58,552 nt of DNA from SIG565 sp045613385 (GTDB lineage Bacteria > Bacillota > Clostridia > Oscillospirales > Acutalibacteraceae): assembly GCA_045613385.1 (NCBI GenBank), contig JAZLAW010000009.1:1-58552 (forward strand). Direction: 5' to 3'. A model generated the notes under the pieces. The model saw only the letters and a program-made list of their open reading frames with translations. It was not told the origin of the DNA and made no database searches. Shown in pieces: positions 1 to 9,444 of this stretch. Position 1 is the stretch's first letter; each line of letters starts with the position of its first letter. Made by a program: the position numbers and the translations under genes.

Positions 1-551
1 AGCCGAAACGATCACCCTATCACTCGAAGACACGTAATTCAACGATGAGCGTGACGGACTTGTTCCTTGCCAACCATCATTTGCCTGACCGTAATACCAG
101 TCAACTCCATTTAAAGCTGCGCTGTTAGTATCCTGATTCAATAAGTAGAAGTCATACTTGTTTTCTGATGTTTCATCGTTTACTACTACATAAACACTTC
201 TTGAAACTGCACCGTCATTATAAGATACGGTAAATTTAGTTATACCCGTTCCTAAAGCAAGAAGTTCATCGCTCGCAACATTTACGTTGGATCCGTCTGC
301 CACCGCCCAATCAAGCTCGCTACCTTTCTTGACTGTGCCGTCCGGGAATTCTACCTCCACTTCTGCTAATTTTACTACCTTGTCTTTAAACATAGGTATA
401 GCAGGTGAACCGTCACTAACAAGGTACGGTTCGGTAGGCTGTGGCTCAGCAAATGCCGACATCATTACGGTAAGTGAACTTAAAATTACCGCAAGAGCCA
501 ACACTACTGAAACTGCTTTTTTGGAAATGTGTCTGATTGTGTTTTTCATAA
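1..551 (-). CDS. Secreted protein, N-terminal part (C-terminus outside window)
   Basis: The reading frame enters from the left edge and begins with an ATG at 551-549, preceded by a strong GGAGG site. The first 37 or so residues form a classic signal peptide: basic start (MKNTIRHISKK), hydrophobic stretch, cleavage after a SAFA-like site. There is no lipobox, so the product is probably exported and cleaved by signal peptidase I. The rest of the 183 visible residues is Asp/Ser/Val-rich and looks like beta strands (for example TKFTVSYNDGAVSRSVYVVV), as in bacterial Ig-like surface domains. No catalytic motif is visible and the family is not recognised. A promoter lies at 594-622. Confidence 0.75.
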
Positions 552-593
552 GCTTGCCTCCTAAAAACAATACTCCTTTTTAGTATATTATAT

Positions 594-622
594 AATAACA
601 TATTCATTATCACATTTCAACT
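594..622 (-). promoter_or_regulatory. Sigma-A promoter for the secreted protein
   Basis: On the minus strand TTGAAA (622-617) and TATTAT (599-594) are separated by 17 bases, about 40 bases upstream of the start at 551. Confidence 0.55.
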
Positions 623-660
623 CTTTTTTTAACAAAATCCACAAATTTCAAGCATTTTTG

Positions 661-689
661 CAAAAAACACGGGCGGAAAACCGCCCGTG
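661..689 (-). terminator. Intrinsic terminator of the sugar ABC block
   Basis: Nine-base-pair GC-rich stem (668-676 with 681-689, AAAA loop) followed on the minus strand by six T. It lies just after the stop of the binding protein gene at 703. Confidence 0.85.
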
Positions 690-702
690 CAAGTTGTTAT
701 TA

Positions 703-2088
703 TTATTTATGTTTAATACGTTCTTCGTTATAGAGTCTTAAACTGTCATTGAGTATGTACTCACGTTCCTGTAACCAAGAGTTAATCTGTGTTGAATCAA
801 CACGGTTGAAGAGTGTCCAAGTGAAGTTGCTTCCTATTTCCTGATTACCGCTGTAGGTGGCAATGTCGTTGTTAAAGTCAAAGTTACGCTTTTCGATTGA
901 CATAAGTTCCAGATAAACTTCTTTAATCTGTTCGTTAACGAAGAATCCGCCTTCACCTGCATCCTGATTGTAGTTTGCAAAGTTACACATATAACCTAAG
1001 AAGTACGGAACTGCCTTTGCATTTTTAGCAGACTTCGGAACGCCGTAAGCAACTACTTCGTGCATAGGAACGTAATATTCACCTGTAGCACCTTCACCAT
1101 CCCATACAGGAGCCGGAACTGCTTTTAGTAAGCCTAGCGACTTAGTCTTCTTAAAGTATGCAGAAGAATTCTGAACTGCCGAAGCATCAGCGTGGTCCAT
1201 AAGCATCTTCTGCTTCATCTGGTCAAAACCTTCGCGTGCAAATGTGCCGAAGAGACCGAGTGACCTTCCCTCAGAAAGAAACTGCCAACAGTTAATTGCG
1301 GTCTGGTTGTTTAAGTCAAGTTCGTAACTAACACCATCCGCAGACTTCTTAAAGAAAGAAGCGTTAGCAACGGTTGACGGGTACGACCAACAAGAAGCAC
1401 CTAAATAATCTGTGCCATTCTCTGTAACCCAAGTGTTGCAATATTCTTTGAGCTTACTCCAGGTCCATTTACCCTTTTTCCAGAGTTCGTATGGATCCTC
1501 AAATCCCATGTCTTCGAATGTCTGGTAGTTATAGAACATCATACCGGGTAAGAAGAAAGGCGTATACTTAAGGTTTGTTGCATAGGTGTTTTGACCTACA
1601 GTGTAAAGACCCATTGTATACTGGTCCCATTCTTTGCCGCTATAGTCAAAACCTGTAACTGAAAGCGGCTGGAGAAGTTTGTAATGACTGACATTTGGAT
1701 TCTTAAGACGCATAACATCAGCCTGTTCGCCTGTCTGAATTATCTGCGCTACCAAAGTAGCATATGTACTGTGGTCAAGTATACGATATTCAACATCAAT
1801 ACCCGATTTCTGCTCAAAAGCAGCGATGACATCTTTTTCTTCACGTTCATCCGGGTTGTACCAGTTAAGGAAAACAATTTTTGTTCCTTTAAGTTCTGCA
1901 GGCATAGAAGCCAACAAAGCATCAGAATCAAGTGTTATATCTTTAAGATCTACGGTGTCCTGTATAGGTCCGACTACTGTGCCTGAGTTGCCGCCTTCAT
2001 TACCGCCTTCATTACCGCCACCTGTACAGCCAACTGCGGTAAGAGCCATAACCAGAACCAAGAGAATTGTTAAAGTTCTTTTAATCAT
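703..2088 (-). CDS. Sugar ABC transporter substrate-binding lipoprotein
   Basis: 461 residues, the usual size for family 1 extracellular solute-binding proteins. The signal peptide ends in a lipobox (AVGC, Cys21), followed by a Gly/Asn/Glu linker, so the protein should be lipid-anchored on the outer membrane face. Family features include 'FEQKSGIDVEYR' near residue 90 and a long alpha/beta body with aromatic residues. It is the last gene of the block and probably works with the permeases at 2233 and 3199. It has its own consensus promoter (2122-2150) after a terminator, so it can be made in excess of the permeases. AGGAGG lies about 12 bases before the ATG, a little far. The substrate cannot be read from sequence. 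Confidence 0.88.
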   Translation of the reverse strand: MIKRTLTILLVLVMALTAVGCTGGGNEGGNEGGNSGTVVGPIQDTVDLKDITLDSDALLASMPAELKGTKIVFLNWYNPDEREEKDVIAAFEQKSGIDVEYRILDHSTYATLVAQIIQTGEQADVMRLKNPNVSHYKLLQPLSVTGFDYSGKEWDQYTMGLYTVGQNTYATNLKYTPFFLPGMMFYNYQTFEDMGFEDPYELWKKGKWTWSKLKEYCNTWVTENGTDYLGASCWSYPSTVANASFFKKSADGVSYELDLNNQTAINCWQFLSEGRSLGLFGTFAREGFDQMKQKMLMDHADASAVQNSSAYFKKTKSLGLLKAVPAPVWDGEGATGEYYVPMHEVVAYGVPKSAKNAKAVPYFLGYMCNFANYNQDAGEGGFFVNEQIKEVYLELMSIEKRNFDFNNDIATYSGNQEIGSNFTWTLFNRVDSTQINSWLQEREYILNDSLRLYNEERIKHK

Positions 2089-2121
2089 ATTAGTAATTAA
2101 CCTCCTATATTAGTTTACTTC

Positions 2122-2150
2122 ATTATATAACAAAAAGCCGTTTCTGTCAA
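2122..2150 (-). promoter_or_regulatory. Consensus sigma-A promoter for the binding protein at 703
   Basis: TTGACA (2150-2145), 17-base spacer, TATAAT (2127-2122) on the minus strand: a perfect match to both hexamers, 34 bases before the start codon. Confidence 0.8.
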
Positions 2151-2190
2151 CCGTTTCTATTGATTTTGCACGAAATTTTACGGGTTTCTA

Positions 2191-2223
2191 TAAAAATACG
2201 CCACCCGAAAAATCGAGTGGCGT
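2191..2223 (-). terminator. Terminator between permease and binding protein genes
   Basis: Imperfect stem ACGCCAC..GTGGCGT (2198-2223) followed on the minus strand by ATTTTTAT. It should reduce read-through from the permease gene at 2233 into the separately promoted gene at 703. Confidence 0.75.
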
Positions 2224-2232
2224 TTTCAAAGT

Positions 2233-3186
2233 TTATCCTACAATACCTACGCGGTCAATACTCTTAATAAATTGCTTCTGAAGTATACAATACATTATAA
2301 GCATCGGTAGAATTACAAGCAAGCATCCCGCCATAAGTATACCGACATTTCTGATTTGCGACATTTCGCCGAGTTTTGCCGTCATTCGCATAAGGCTAAC
2401 CGATAGCGGAAAATCTTTTGACAGGAACATCGTTGCAAGATATGTATCGTTCCAGTGCCAGATTATACTGAATATTGTAACGGTCAGGAATATGGTTCCT
2501 GAAGACGGAACAACGATTGTAAGGAAGGTTTTAACCGGTCCTGCGCCATCGATTGAGGCCGCTTCTTCAAGTTCTTTTGGAAGTCCCTTAAAGAACTGAA
2601 CATACATATATGTAAACAGACCTGCCTTAAGACCTACCGAGAATATACTTGGTATATAGAATGCCCAAGGTGTGTTAAGAAGATTTGGGCGGATTTCCTG
2701 ACCAATCATCTTACCGATAAGTCCGAGTATACCGAACACGTCAACATATCTCATACTAACCGACAACGGAATAATAATCATAGGTGTCGGAATGAGAATT
2801 GTAACAATAAGAATAAAGGTAAGAATCGGCTTTTCCTTAAATTCGAAACGTGCAAGTCCGTATGCCGTTACAGCACATGCAATAACTTCAATAAATGCAC
2901 TTATTATTTCAATAACTACTGTGTTACCTAAGGTTTTTAAATAATCAAGATGACCGAAAGCCTTAGTAAGATTGTGGATTGAAAAGTTTTTGGGAACCCA
3001 CATAATTGTCGAATCAAGAAAGTCCATAGGAGCCTTGATTGATGCCGAAATCATATAGAAAAGCGGATATAAAAGGATATAGCTGACGCCCAGAATAAAT
3101 ATCCAACGGGCGATAGGAGTTACAACCTTCATTCCCAACTCCCCTGCTTTACGGGCAGTAATTTTTTTAGTATTTATTTTTAACAT
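2233..3186 (-). CDS. Carbohydrate ABC transporter permease (MalG-like)
   Basis: 317 residues with about six membrane segments (around 26-48, 88-112, 121-143, 175-195, 225-245, 285-305). The ABC permease EAA loop is visible near residues 207-226 (EEAASIDGAGPVKTFLTIVV), the site where the ATPase docks. The C-terminal type of the sugar permease pair (MalG/MsmG class) is suggested by the N-terminal 'SASIKAPMDF' region. The start ATG has AAGGAGG ahead of it. It sits 12 bases downstream of the partner permease at 3199. No ATPase gene is present in the operon, so a shared MsmK/UgpC-type ATPase elsewhere is likely (inference). Confidence 0.9.
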   Translation of the reverse strand: MLKINTKKITARKAGELGMKVVTPIARWIFILGVSYILLYPLFYMISASIKAPMDFLDSTIMWVPKNFSIHNLTKAFGHLDYLKTLGNTVVIEIISAFIEVIACAVTAYGLARFEFKEKPILTFILIVTILIPTPMIIIPLSVSMRYVDVFGILGLIGKMIGQEIRPNLLNTPWAFYIPSIFSVGLKAGLFTYMYVQFFKGLPKELEEAASIDGAGPVKTFLTIVVPSSGTIFLTVTIFSIIWHWNDTYLATMFLSKDFPLSVSLMRMTAKLGEMSQIRNVGILMAGCLLVILPMLIMYCILQKQFIKSIDRVGIVG

Positions 3187-3198
3187 TACTACCCCTCC

Positions 3199-4104
3199 TT
3201 AAGACCATTTCTTCAAGCAGAACTTATAATAAAGTCCGAGAACTATCGACATTACGACACCTACAACAACGAAGTACATCCAAATCATCGCGGAACTCTC
3301 GTCGTATATAGCTTTATTCATTAAGTCGAAAGCCCTGCCCATGACACCTGTTCTTGCTGTGAACAAGTCAATCATTGTATAGACCATAACAAGTAATATT
3401 GTCGGTCCAAGCATTGGTATTGTAATATACCAGAATTCTTCCCACTTTGAAGCGCCTTCAACACGGGATACTTCATAAAGCTGGTCCGGAATAGTCTGCA
3501 GACCTGCGATAAAGAGAACTATCTGTATACCGCACGACCAAAGTAGGTTGAATATATCGCCTATATAACCTGAAATCAATTTATTGATTTCTTCGGGAAG
3601 TCCCAGGTTGCCAAGTATCACATCAAAATCAATCATACTGCCGAAATTGTTCTCGGTTCCCGATGAAGCAACAAGGCTTATGGGCATCCATTCAGCTGTC
3701 ATATGTTCAATTACAACACCGGTCGCGATAATAACGGGCAAGAAGAAGATTGCACGGGCAATCATTCTGCCTTTGAACTTCTGATTAAGAAGTAATGCTA
3801 AAATCAGACTGAGCGCCAGAATAATCGGCAACTGAACCGCGAAATTGCTTATAGATTCAGCAAGTTGGTTCATATACTTGGGGTCTTCGTTAATATAGAA
3901 ATCAAACCACTTAAGCCCTACCCATTCAACCTGGAATCCCTGTGTTGTAATCTCGATAGCACTGAATGCATAACGAATAGATGTAAGCAACGGCACGAAG
4001 AAAAACAGTACTAAACCTATTTCCCACGGGAGAACGAACAGTCTGCCATATCTGCTTTTAAGTTGTTCAACGCCTTTGCGCTTTTTAACTTTATTTTTTA
4101 ACAT
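3199..4104 (-). CDS. Carbohydrate ABC transporter permease (MalF-like)
   Basis: 301 residues if started at the ATG at 4104. An upstream in-frame GTG at 4113 lies inside the AGGAGGTGA site, so 4104 is preferred, with ideal spacing. About six membrane segments are visible (beginning near 'LPWEIGLVLFFFVPLL') and the EAA loop reads 'YEVSRVEGASKWEEFWYITI', a slightly diverged version with Ser-Arg where Ala-Ala is usual. It pairs with the permease at 2233 to form one membrane pore. It follows the DUF5696-like gene by 12 bases. Confidence 0.9.
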   Translation of the reverse strand: MLKNKVKKRKGVEQLKSRYGRLFVLPWEIGLVLFFFVPLLTSIRYAFSAIEITTQGFQVEWVGLKWFDFYINEDPKYMNQLAESISNFAVQLPIILALSLILALLLNQKFKGRMIARAIFFLPVIIATGVVIEHMTAEWMPISLVASSGTENNFGSMIDFDVILGNLGLPEEINKLISGYIGDIFNLLWSCGIQIVLFIAGLQTIPDQLYEVSRVEGASKWEEFWYITIPMLGPTILLVMVYTMIDLFTARTGVMGRAFDLMNKAIYDESSAMIWMYFVVVGVVMSIVLGLYYKFCLKKWS

Positions 4105-4116
4105 ACTGTTCACCTC

Positions 4117-6348
4117 CTACTTTACTATTAAATAATTCATCGGACCAACTACGCCATCGGCTGTGACATACTCTGCATCAGAGTAGTTGACATAGATTTT
4201 AACGCCGCCGGAGAATGTAGTTGCACGAACATCTTTTGTGATGAGCTCGTGATTTACTATTGTTTTACCGCTTATAGCTTTGTAATAGTCACTGTAAGCT
4301 TCAGCGGTCTTTATAATATCATCCTTGTTGTCTGCATACATAGCACCATAAAGACCCTTGAACGGAGAATATGTCAAAGTCGAGTCATAGGTGTTGTAAA
4401 GCGCAAACAACATCGAAGAACCTGTCTCCAGAGCCTGAAGTTGTTTTTTCTTAAGAGTTTCACCACTATTAACCGCTTCAGAAGTAATTTCGGTTTTGCC
4501 CTTAAATACCATCTGATAGAACGGTACATCTACAGTAAATCCATCAAGTTCCGAAGAATTAAGCGGAGTTTCAAATATACAGTCTGCAATTACTGCGGCA
4601 TAGGCATTAGCGCCGTTTGCAGCAAATGTATATCCGTTCTGCTTATAGTTATTAACTATATCTGTAACGAAACTTCCGAAATTCTTTTTAACATAATATT
4701 CACTCTTGGAATAATCGGAATAAATACCATCGCTGAGTGTAGCAAAACTGATACCGGGAAGATTATATTTTTTAATCTTCTTAACAAGAGTGTTTGCCGC
4801 CTTAATAACCTTATCGCGTTCAAGCAAACGGTAGCGGTCGAAGTCGGTTGAGTTCTTTGTTTGTACCGCTTTATCTATATAGTAGCGGAAAGCGTTCTGG
4901 CGGTTAGCTGTCTTTGCCGTATCGAACATAGCAGAATATCCGAGACTGTCACCGTTAAATTCGGCAAGATTAAAGTCTGCAAACAGGTCTATTCCGTTTG
5001 TGTTACAATAATCTACTACTTTCTGTAGTTGCTTCTTGCTTCCAAAAGCACTGCCAAAGCCGAAGCCGCCTGCAACCTTGCCTACATCCATACCCGACTT
5101 GCCAAAGCCGTACAACTGAACGTTGGGGGTAACACCTGTAACAGATAACTCATTGAGCATTGTGTTGACATCTGAGAAGGTAGTGAGTGCCAAAACTGTA
5201 CTATACGGATAGCCTAAGAAGTTTTTATCTTCCATCAAACCACCGTGGATTTTCAGAGAAAATACATCTTCTTTAATATCTGTACCTTCATTATTGCCGT
5301 AGAGCTTTTTCTGATAAAGTTTTGCCATTCCGTTATAGTTTGCATCAGCGCCCGACAACGGATAATATTCAACTTCAAAAACAGAATCTGTAAGCGGTTC
5401 CTCAGCATAAATTGGATTTTCTATATACATCTGGTTGCCCTTAACCGTGTTATAGTCAAATCCACGTATATGAAGCTCAGGATAAACCGCAGCATAATTG
5501 GTTTTTTCATATTCGCTGGCATAATTAAGCGTAGCATGTTCTGCACCCGAAGAAATAATAGCGCACAATGCATTGTTTCCTACAACGGTACCAAACACAG
5601 GCAAATAAACATTTTTATCGTTTGTCTGTTTGTCGTTGATTTTTGTTGCAAGTTCGGGACCGTACACACCTGCAGAATATGTTGCCGAAACCAACTCAGG
5701 ACTGGATACATCAATTATGGCACCTGTTCCCGAAGGATAGAAAATGTAAGCACCTTCAGTTCCTTTTTCTACCGCACAAAGTGTTGGAGCAAAAGCGATT
5801 GAATAAATCGGGTCTTCATTTTCAACTATATCACTTGTATTGATTGAAAGGGCAAGACAATCATCCTTTAAGGTATACTTAAGCGGTATAATTGTGTTGG
5901 ATTGCTCAAAGCAGAAAGTAATTGTTATTGAATTATCCGCTTTTTCAACTGCTACATCGGAGCTTCTGAGTGAAGCAAAACCATAATCATCAGCCGGGTC
6001 AGGTGAAGTTCCATCCTTGAATTCGTAGTTTTCAAGATATTTCACATGAATCGGAGATTCAATATATTTTTTCTGCATTGCAGGGCGTTCTTCTTTGCTA
6101 AGATAGCCATATGGTGAAGTGGTCCACTGTGCTCCCGTTGCTTTATCGGTCAAAATAACGCACTTGTTAGTAGCATCCCAATGCATAGAAAGTTTCTCAT
6201 TCTCAACCTTTGCACCATTCATAAGGGTTGAAGTTTTAAACGTCTCAGATACGTTCTGTATCTGAACAGTTTCGCTACAACCCGCGAACGATAAAACCAT
6301 AATAACACAAAGGGCAAATGATAATATTTTTATTAAAATTGTCTTCAT
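4117..6348 (-). CDS. DUF5696-like lipoprotein in the sugar transport operon
   Basis: 743 residues from the ATG at 6348, chosen over 6369 because AAAGGAGAG sits at the right distance and the longer start would lie inside the preceding gene. The signal peptide ends in 'FAGC', a lipobox, so the protein is likely anchored outside the cell. The body has a beta-rich N-terminal half ('MHWDATNKCVILTDKATGAQ') and a C-terminal half resembling a TIM-barrel glycosidase ('GISFATLSDGIYSDY'). From memory this matches the DUF5696 family found beside sugar ABC transporters in Firmicutes. A role in binding or cutting the imported glycan is inference; catalytic residues are not certain. Confidence 0.7.
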   Translation of the reverse strand: MKTILIKILSFALCVIMVLSFAGCSETVQIQNVSETFKTSTLMNGAKVENEKLSMHWDATNKCVILTDKATGAQWTTSPYGYLSKEERPAMQKKYIESPIHVKYLENYEFKDGTSPDPADDYGFASLRSSDVAVEKADNSITITFCFEQSNTIIPLKYTLKDDCLALSINTSDIVENEDPIYSIAFAPTLCAVEKGTEGAYIFYPSGTGAIIDVSSPELVSATYSAGVYGPELATKINDKQTNDKNVYLPVFGTVVGNNALCAIISSGAEHATLNYASEYEKTNYAAVYPELHIRGFDYNTVKGNQMYIENPIYAEEPLTDSVFEVEYYPLSGADANYNGMAKLYQKKLYGNNEGTDIKEDVFSLKIHGGLMEDKNFLGYPYSTVLALTTFSDVNTMLNELSVTGVTPNVQLYGFGKSGMDVGKVAGGFGFGSAFGSKKQLQKVVDYCNTNGIDLFADFNLAEFNGDSLGYSAMFDTAKTANRQNAFRYYIDKAVQTKNSTDFDRYRLLERDKVIKAANTLVKKIKKYNLPGISFATLSDGIYSDYSKSEYYVKKNFGSFVTDIVNNYKQNGYTFAANGANAYAAVIADCIFETPLNSSELDGFTVDVPFYQMVFKGKTEITSEAVNSGETLKKKQLQALETGSSMLFALYNTYDSTLTYSPFKGLYGAMYADNKDDIIKTAEAYSDYYKAISGKTIVNHELITKDVRATTFSGGVKIYVNYSDAEYVTADGVVGPMNYLIVK

Positions 6349-6365
6349 TTTTTCTCTCCTTTGTA

Positions 6366-8516
6366 TCATCGGTATGCGGCTTCAAGGAACACCGTTTTAA
6401 CGAATTCCCCTGCCTGCTGTAACAGAATTGCAAGTAAGAAGATAAGGAATACCACCAAAATCATTGCAATAAGTGTTACGATTGTTGTAAATACGAACTT
6501 ACCAAAGCCAAATTCCTGTATATTGATGAGTGCCATTACGATAAGTATTGCTGTGTAAATAATACAAGCATAATTAAGTATACTTATAAAGTTTGCCTCC
6601 TGAAGTGTTAATACACTTGCAAGTATGTCGTAACCAAAGGAAGCTATAACCATCGGAAAGATACTGTAACAGATTGCAACATAAATATCCTTAAATCTAC
6701 CCTTGCCTTCAAAGAGTACGCAAACCAACCAGTTAGCACATACAAAGAGAAGTACAAGGCCTACCGTTTGTGCCAATGCGTACCATGCGTTAGCTTCGGC
6801 TATATCGGTTTTATTGAATATAAATCCACTTGTGTAGCCTATAATCTTGCCGACATACCAGAGCAATAGAATTGCGGTAGCAATAAGTACTGAGCCATTA
6901 TTGTTGCGCTTAATTTCATAGAAAGTATCGGCAGGATGCAAAATTGTTCCCAGTGCGATTTTGAGCTTTTTGTTCTTTATAAGAACAACTTTGTATTTTT
7001 TCTTGAAGTGCAATAAAACAACTATTGCCACTACCAGTAAAATTACACCGATAAATATGAATGTAAAGTTTTCGGTCAAAAATTCTTTACGGACATATTC
7101 ATATGCCTGAGAGTATGTATTGCGGTCATATCCCATAAGGGCATAATCCATAGCCTCTTTATAGTTATCCGCAACCAATGCAGCCTTTGCAAGTCCGCGA
7201 TAAGCCAAAATATTATTACGGTCAAGCTTTAATACCTGGTTCCAAAGCCCCTTTGCATCTGTGTAGTCACCGTTCATTGTGAGAGCTTGTGCTTCTTGTA
7301 CAAGAGCGCCGTAATCATTCTTTCTGAACGGGATAATAGCCTTTTTGGTAATATCAATGGCATATATCGTGTCACCCATTGCAGAAATAGCCTGGGCACG
7401 TCTGAAAGTACCGATTTTTGTGCCTTCCGAAATACCGCCGCCTATTGTTGTTATAAGGTTACATTCAACATCGTACATATAGATGCGGCCGTAGCTTGAG
7501 TCAAGCACATATATAAAGTTGTTTTCATCAACCGTTATTGATGACATATTGTGTTTAATCGGCATACCTTTTGATTTAGCTGTACTGCTTGTGCCAAAAA
7601 CAACATCACTTGAGTTTGCGGCGGTATCCTTACTCTTATCTATAAGAATGTTGTTACCCGTTGGGTTAAGGCGTCTTACCGAACCCTTGGAAGCATCCTG
7701 GTTGCCTGTTATACCTGTACAGGTAAACAGATAGCCATCAGCGCCGAGCACCATATCAACAAACGAGAACGGGAGAGCCTTTGCGCTTTTTGAAAGCTTT
7801 GTATTGTTTGTAAAAAGCATATCCCAAAGCTTATTCATAGCCTCTAAAAGCGATGAGCTAACAACGTTAGCACCGAAAAATCCTTTAAATTCAAATGTAT
7901 CGGGGTCAAACATTGCAGCACCGTAGAAAGAGCCGTCACATAGAATATAGATATAATCCATATTGTCTATAACAATCTTAACAGGGTTGAAGTTAAGGTC
8001 ATCCGGCCACATTTCTGAATCCGGTTTTGTAAAGATTCTTACAACGTTTTTGTTTTCATCTACTGCAAGCACCCTATTATGTATGGTATCGCAAATATAA
8101 ATCAAATTACCTTTTGCAAAAATACCTTTTGCCTTTTCAAAGGTAAGCGCTTCGCCGTTCAAATAAACTTCGCGGAACTCATCCAACTTATTATAATTCT
8201 CATCAAGAATTATAACGCGACCTTCTGACTGAGCTTCTGTATTACCGCTGTCAAGAAGATAAATCTTACCGTCTGCTGTAAAAATATCCGAAAGTTCGCC
8301 AAATTCATCAACACCCATTTGTGATGCCGAAACCATCGGCAACTCATCAAACATAGGTCTGGAATAAACGAATTTTTCTTTTGAAGAGCCTGTCAACCAC
8401 TTTGTAGCGGTGTCATTGGCTGAATCGGTATAATCTGCGGCACTTGCCGTGATTCCCATAGTGAAAAGGCAGACAACACAAAGAAAAATTGCTAAAATTC
8501 TTTTAAAATTTTTCAT
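6366..8516 (-). CDS. Membrane protein: beta-propeller, TPR and YIP1-like domains
   Basis: 716 residues. Residues 1-27 are a signal peptide (ending 'GITASAA'). About 60-400 carry repeated strands typical of NHL/six-bladed propellers ('IYICDTIHNRVLAVDENKNV', 'FIYVLDSSYGRIYMYDVECN'). A TPR-like helical stretch follows around 405-470 ('LKLDRNNILAYRGLAKAALV'), then a membrane segment near 485-505 and about five C-terminal helices resembling the YIP1 family. The predicted layout is an external propeller on a membrane base. It ends 17 bases before the DUF5696-like gene starts, and related pairs occur in Firmicutes sugar transport clusters (recollection). Its exact job is unknown. Confidence 0.7.
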   Translation of the reverse strand: MKNFKRILAIFLCVVCLFTMGITASAADYTDSANDTATKWLTGSSKEKFVYSRPMFDELPMVSASQMGVDEFGELSDIFTADGKIYLLDSGNTEAQSEGRVIILDENYNKLDEFREVYLNGEALTFEKAKGIFAKGNLIYICDTIHNRVLAVDENKNVVRIFTKPDSEMWPDDLNFNPVKIVIDNMDYIYILCDGSFYGAAMFDPDTFEFKGFFGANVVSSSLLEAMNKLWDMLFTNNTKLSKSAKALPFSFVDMVLGADGYLFTCTGITGNQDASKGSVRRLNPTGNNILIDKSKDTAANSSDVVFGTSSTAKSKGMPIKHNMSSITVDENNFIYVLDSSYGRIYMYDVECNLITTIGGGISEGTKIGTFRRAQAISAMGDTIYAIDITKKAIIPFRKNDYGALVQEAQALTMNGDYTDAKGLWNQVLKLDRNNILAYRGLAKAALVADNYKEAMDYALMGYDRNTYSQAYEYVRKEFLTENFTFIFIGVILLVVAIVVLLHFKKKYKVVLIKNKKLKIALGTILHPADTFYEIKRNNNGSVLIATAILLLWYVGKIIGYTSGFIFNKTDIAEANAWYALAQTVGLVLLFVCANWLVCVLFEGKGRFKDIYVAICYSIFPMVIASFGYDILASVLTLQEANFISILNYACIIYTAILIVMALINIQEFGFGKFVFTTIVTLIAMILVVFLIFLLAILLQQAGEFVKTVFLEAAYR

Positions 8517-8532
8517 ATTTCTACCCCTTCTG

Positions 8533-9429
8533 TTAATCTTTCATACCTGCGTTCGACATGGTTTCCATAACATTACTTTGTGAAATTAAGTAAACCAGTA
8601 TCGGCGGTACCATCATAATTACGGTTGTTGCCATCGCACTACCCGAACGGGCAATACCGGCATTTGTTATCTGCGACATCGCCGCCGGTAACGTTTTGAG
8701 TGATTCGGTAAAGATTGTAGTGCCGGACTGTGTTGACCACATATCGCGGAATGCAAAAAGTAAGAGTGTCAACCACGCAGGTTTTACCATAGGCATTACA
8801 ATCTTCCAGAATATAAGCGGATAACCCGCACCATCTATACGTGCCGCTTCAAGCAGGGATTCGGGTACCGAACCATCCATATACTGCTTCATAAGGAATA
8901 CGCCCATTGCCGACGGAATATGCGGCAAAATGTAAACCCAATATGTATCGATAATTCCCATCTTAGAGAAAATGATATATTGCGGAACACCAAGTGTTGT
9001 ACCGTTATAGAGAAGGGAAAACTGTACAATAAGGAATATAACACCCGCCCACTTTTTCTTGCTTTTAGAGAAAAAGAAAGCTGCCGCCGCCGCTGCCAAA
9101 ATGTGACAAACGGTACCTACCAGGGTGATAAACAATGTATTGAACAAGTATCTTTCGAGCGGTACTTTAAGTTTTGATAACAAACTTGGAAGTAACGTAT
9201 AGTTTGCTATCGTAGGACGCCTAACGAAAAATTTAGGCGGGAATATAAGAATTTCATCGAGTGGCTTGAAAGATGTAGCCACGCAGTAAATAAGCGGAAG
9301 TATACATACAAAACCAAATGCTAAAAGGAAGATAACAAAAATTGCGCTGACAATCTTTGAACGGGTATAACGTTTATACTGTAATTCTCCACCACCGAAG
9401 AGTTTAAAATGTTTAATTTTTTTCCACAT
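8533..9429 (-). CDS. Carbohydrate ABC transporter permease (second set, MalG-like)
   Basis: 298 residues, about six membrane segments, with the EAA loop 'LLEAARIDGAGYPLIFWKIV' near residues 190-210. The first membrane segment is preceded by a basic cytoplasmic tail. AAAAGGGGG precedes the ATG. It lies 15 bases after the partner permease at 9445 and belongs with the giant binding protein at 10358. Good match in length and motif to MalG-type permeases. Confidence 0.9.
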   Translation of the reverse strand: MWKKIKHFKLFGGGELQYKRYTRSKIVSAIFVIFLLAFGFVCILPLIYCVATSFKPLDEILIFPPKFFVRRPTIANYTLLPSLLSKLKVPLERYLFNTLFITLVGTVCHILAAAAAAFFFSKSKKKWAGVIFLIVQFSLLYNGTTLGVPQYIIFSKMGIIDTYWVYILPHIPSAMGVFLMKQYMDGSVPESLLEAARIDGAGYPLIFWKIVMPMVKPAWLTLLLFAFRDMWSTQSGTTIFTESLKTLPAAMSQITNAGIARSGSAMATTVIMMVPPILVYLISQSNVMETMSNAGMKD

Positions 9430-9444
9430 ACGTTATACCCCCTT

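Noticed and set aside
287..583. Rightward open frame of 98 codons
   Set aside because: Antisense to the signal-peptide gene at 1-551, which has the SD, signal peptide and promoter.
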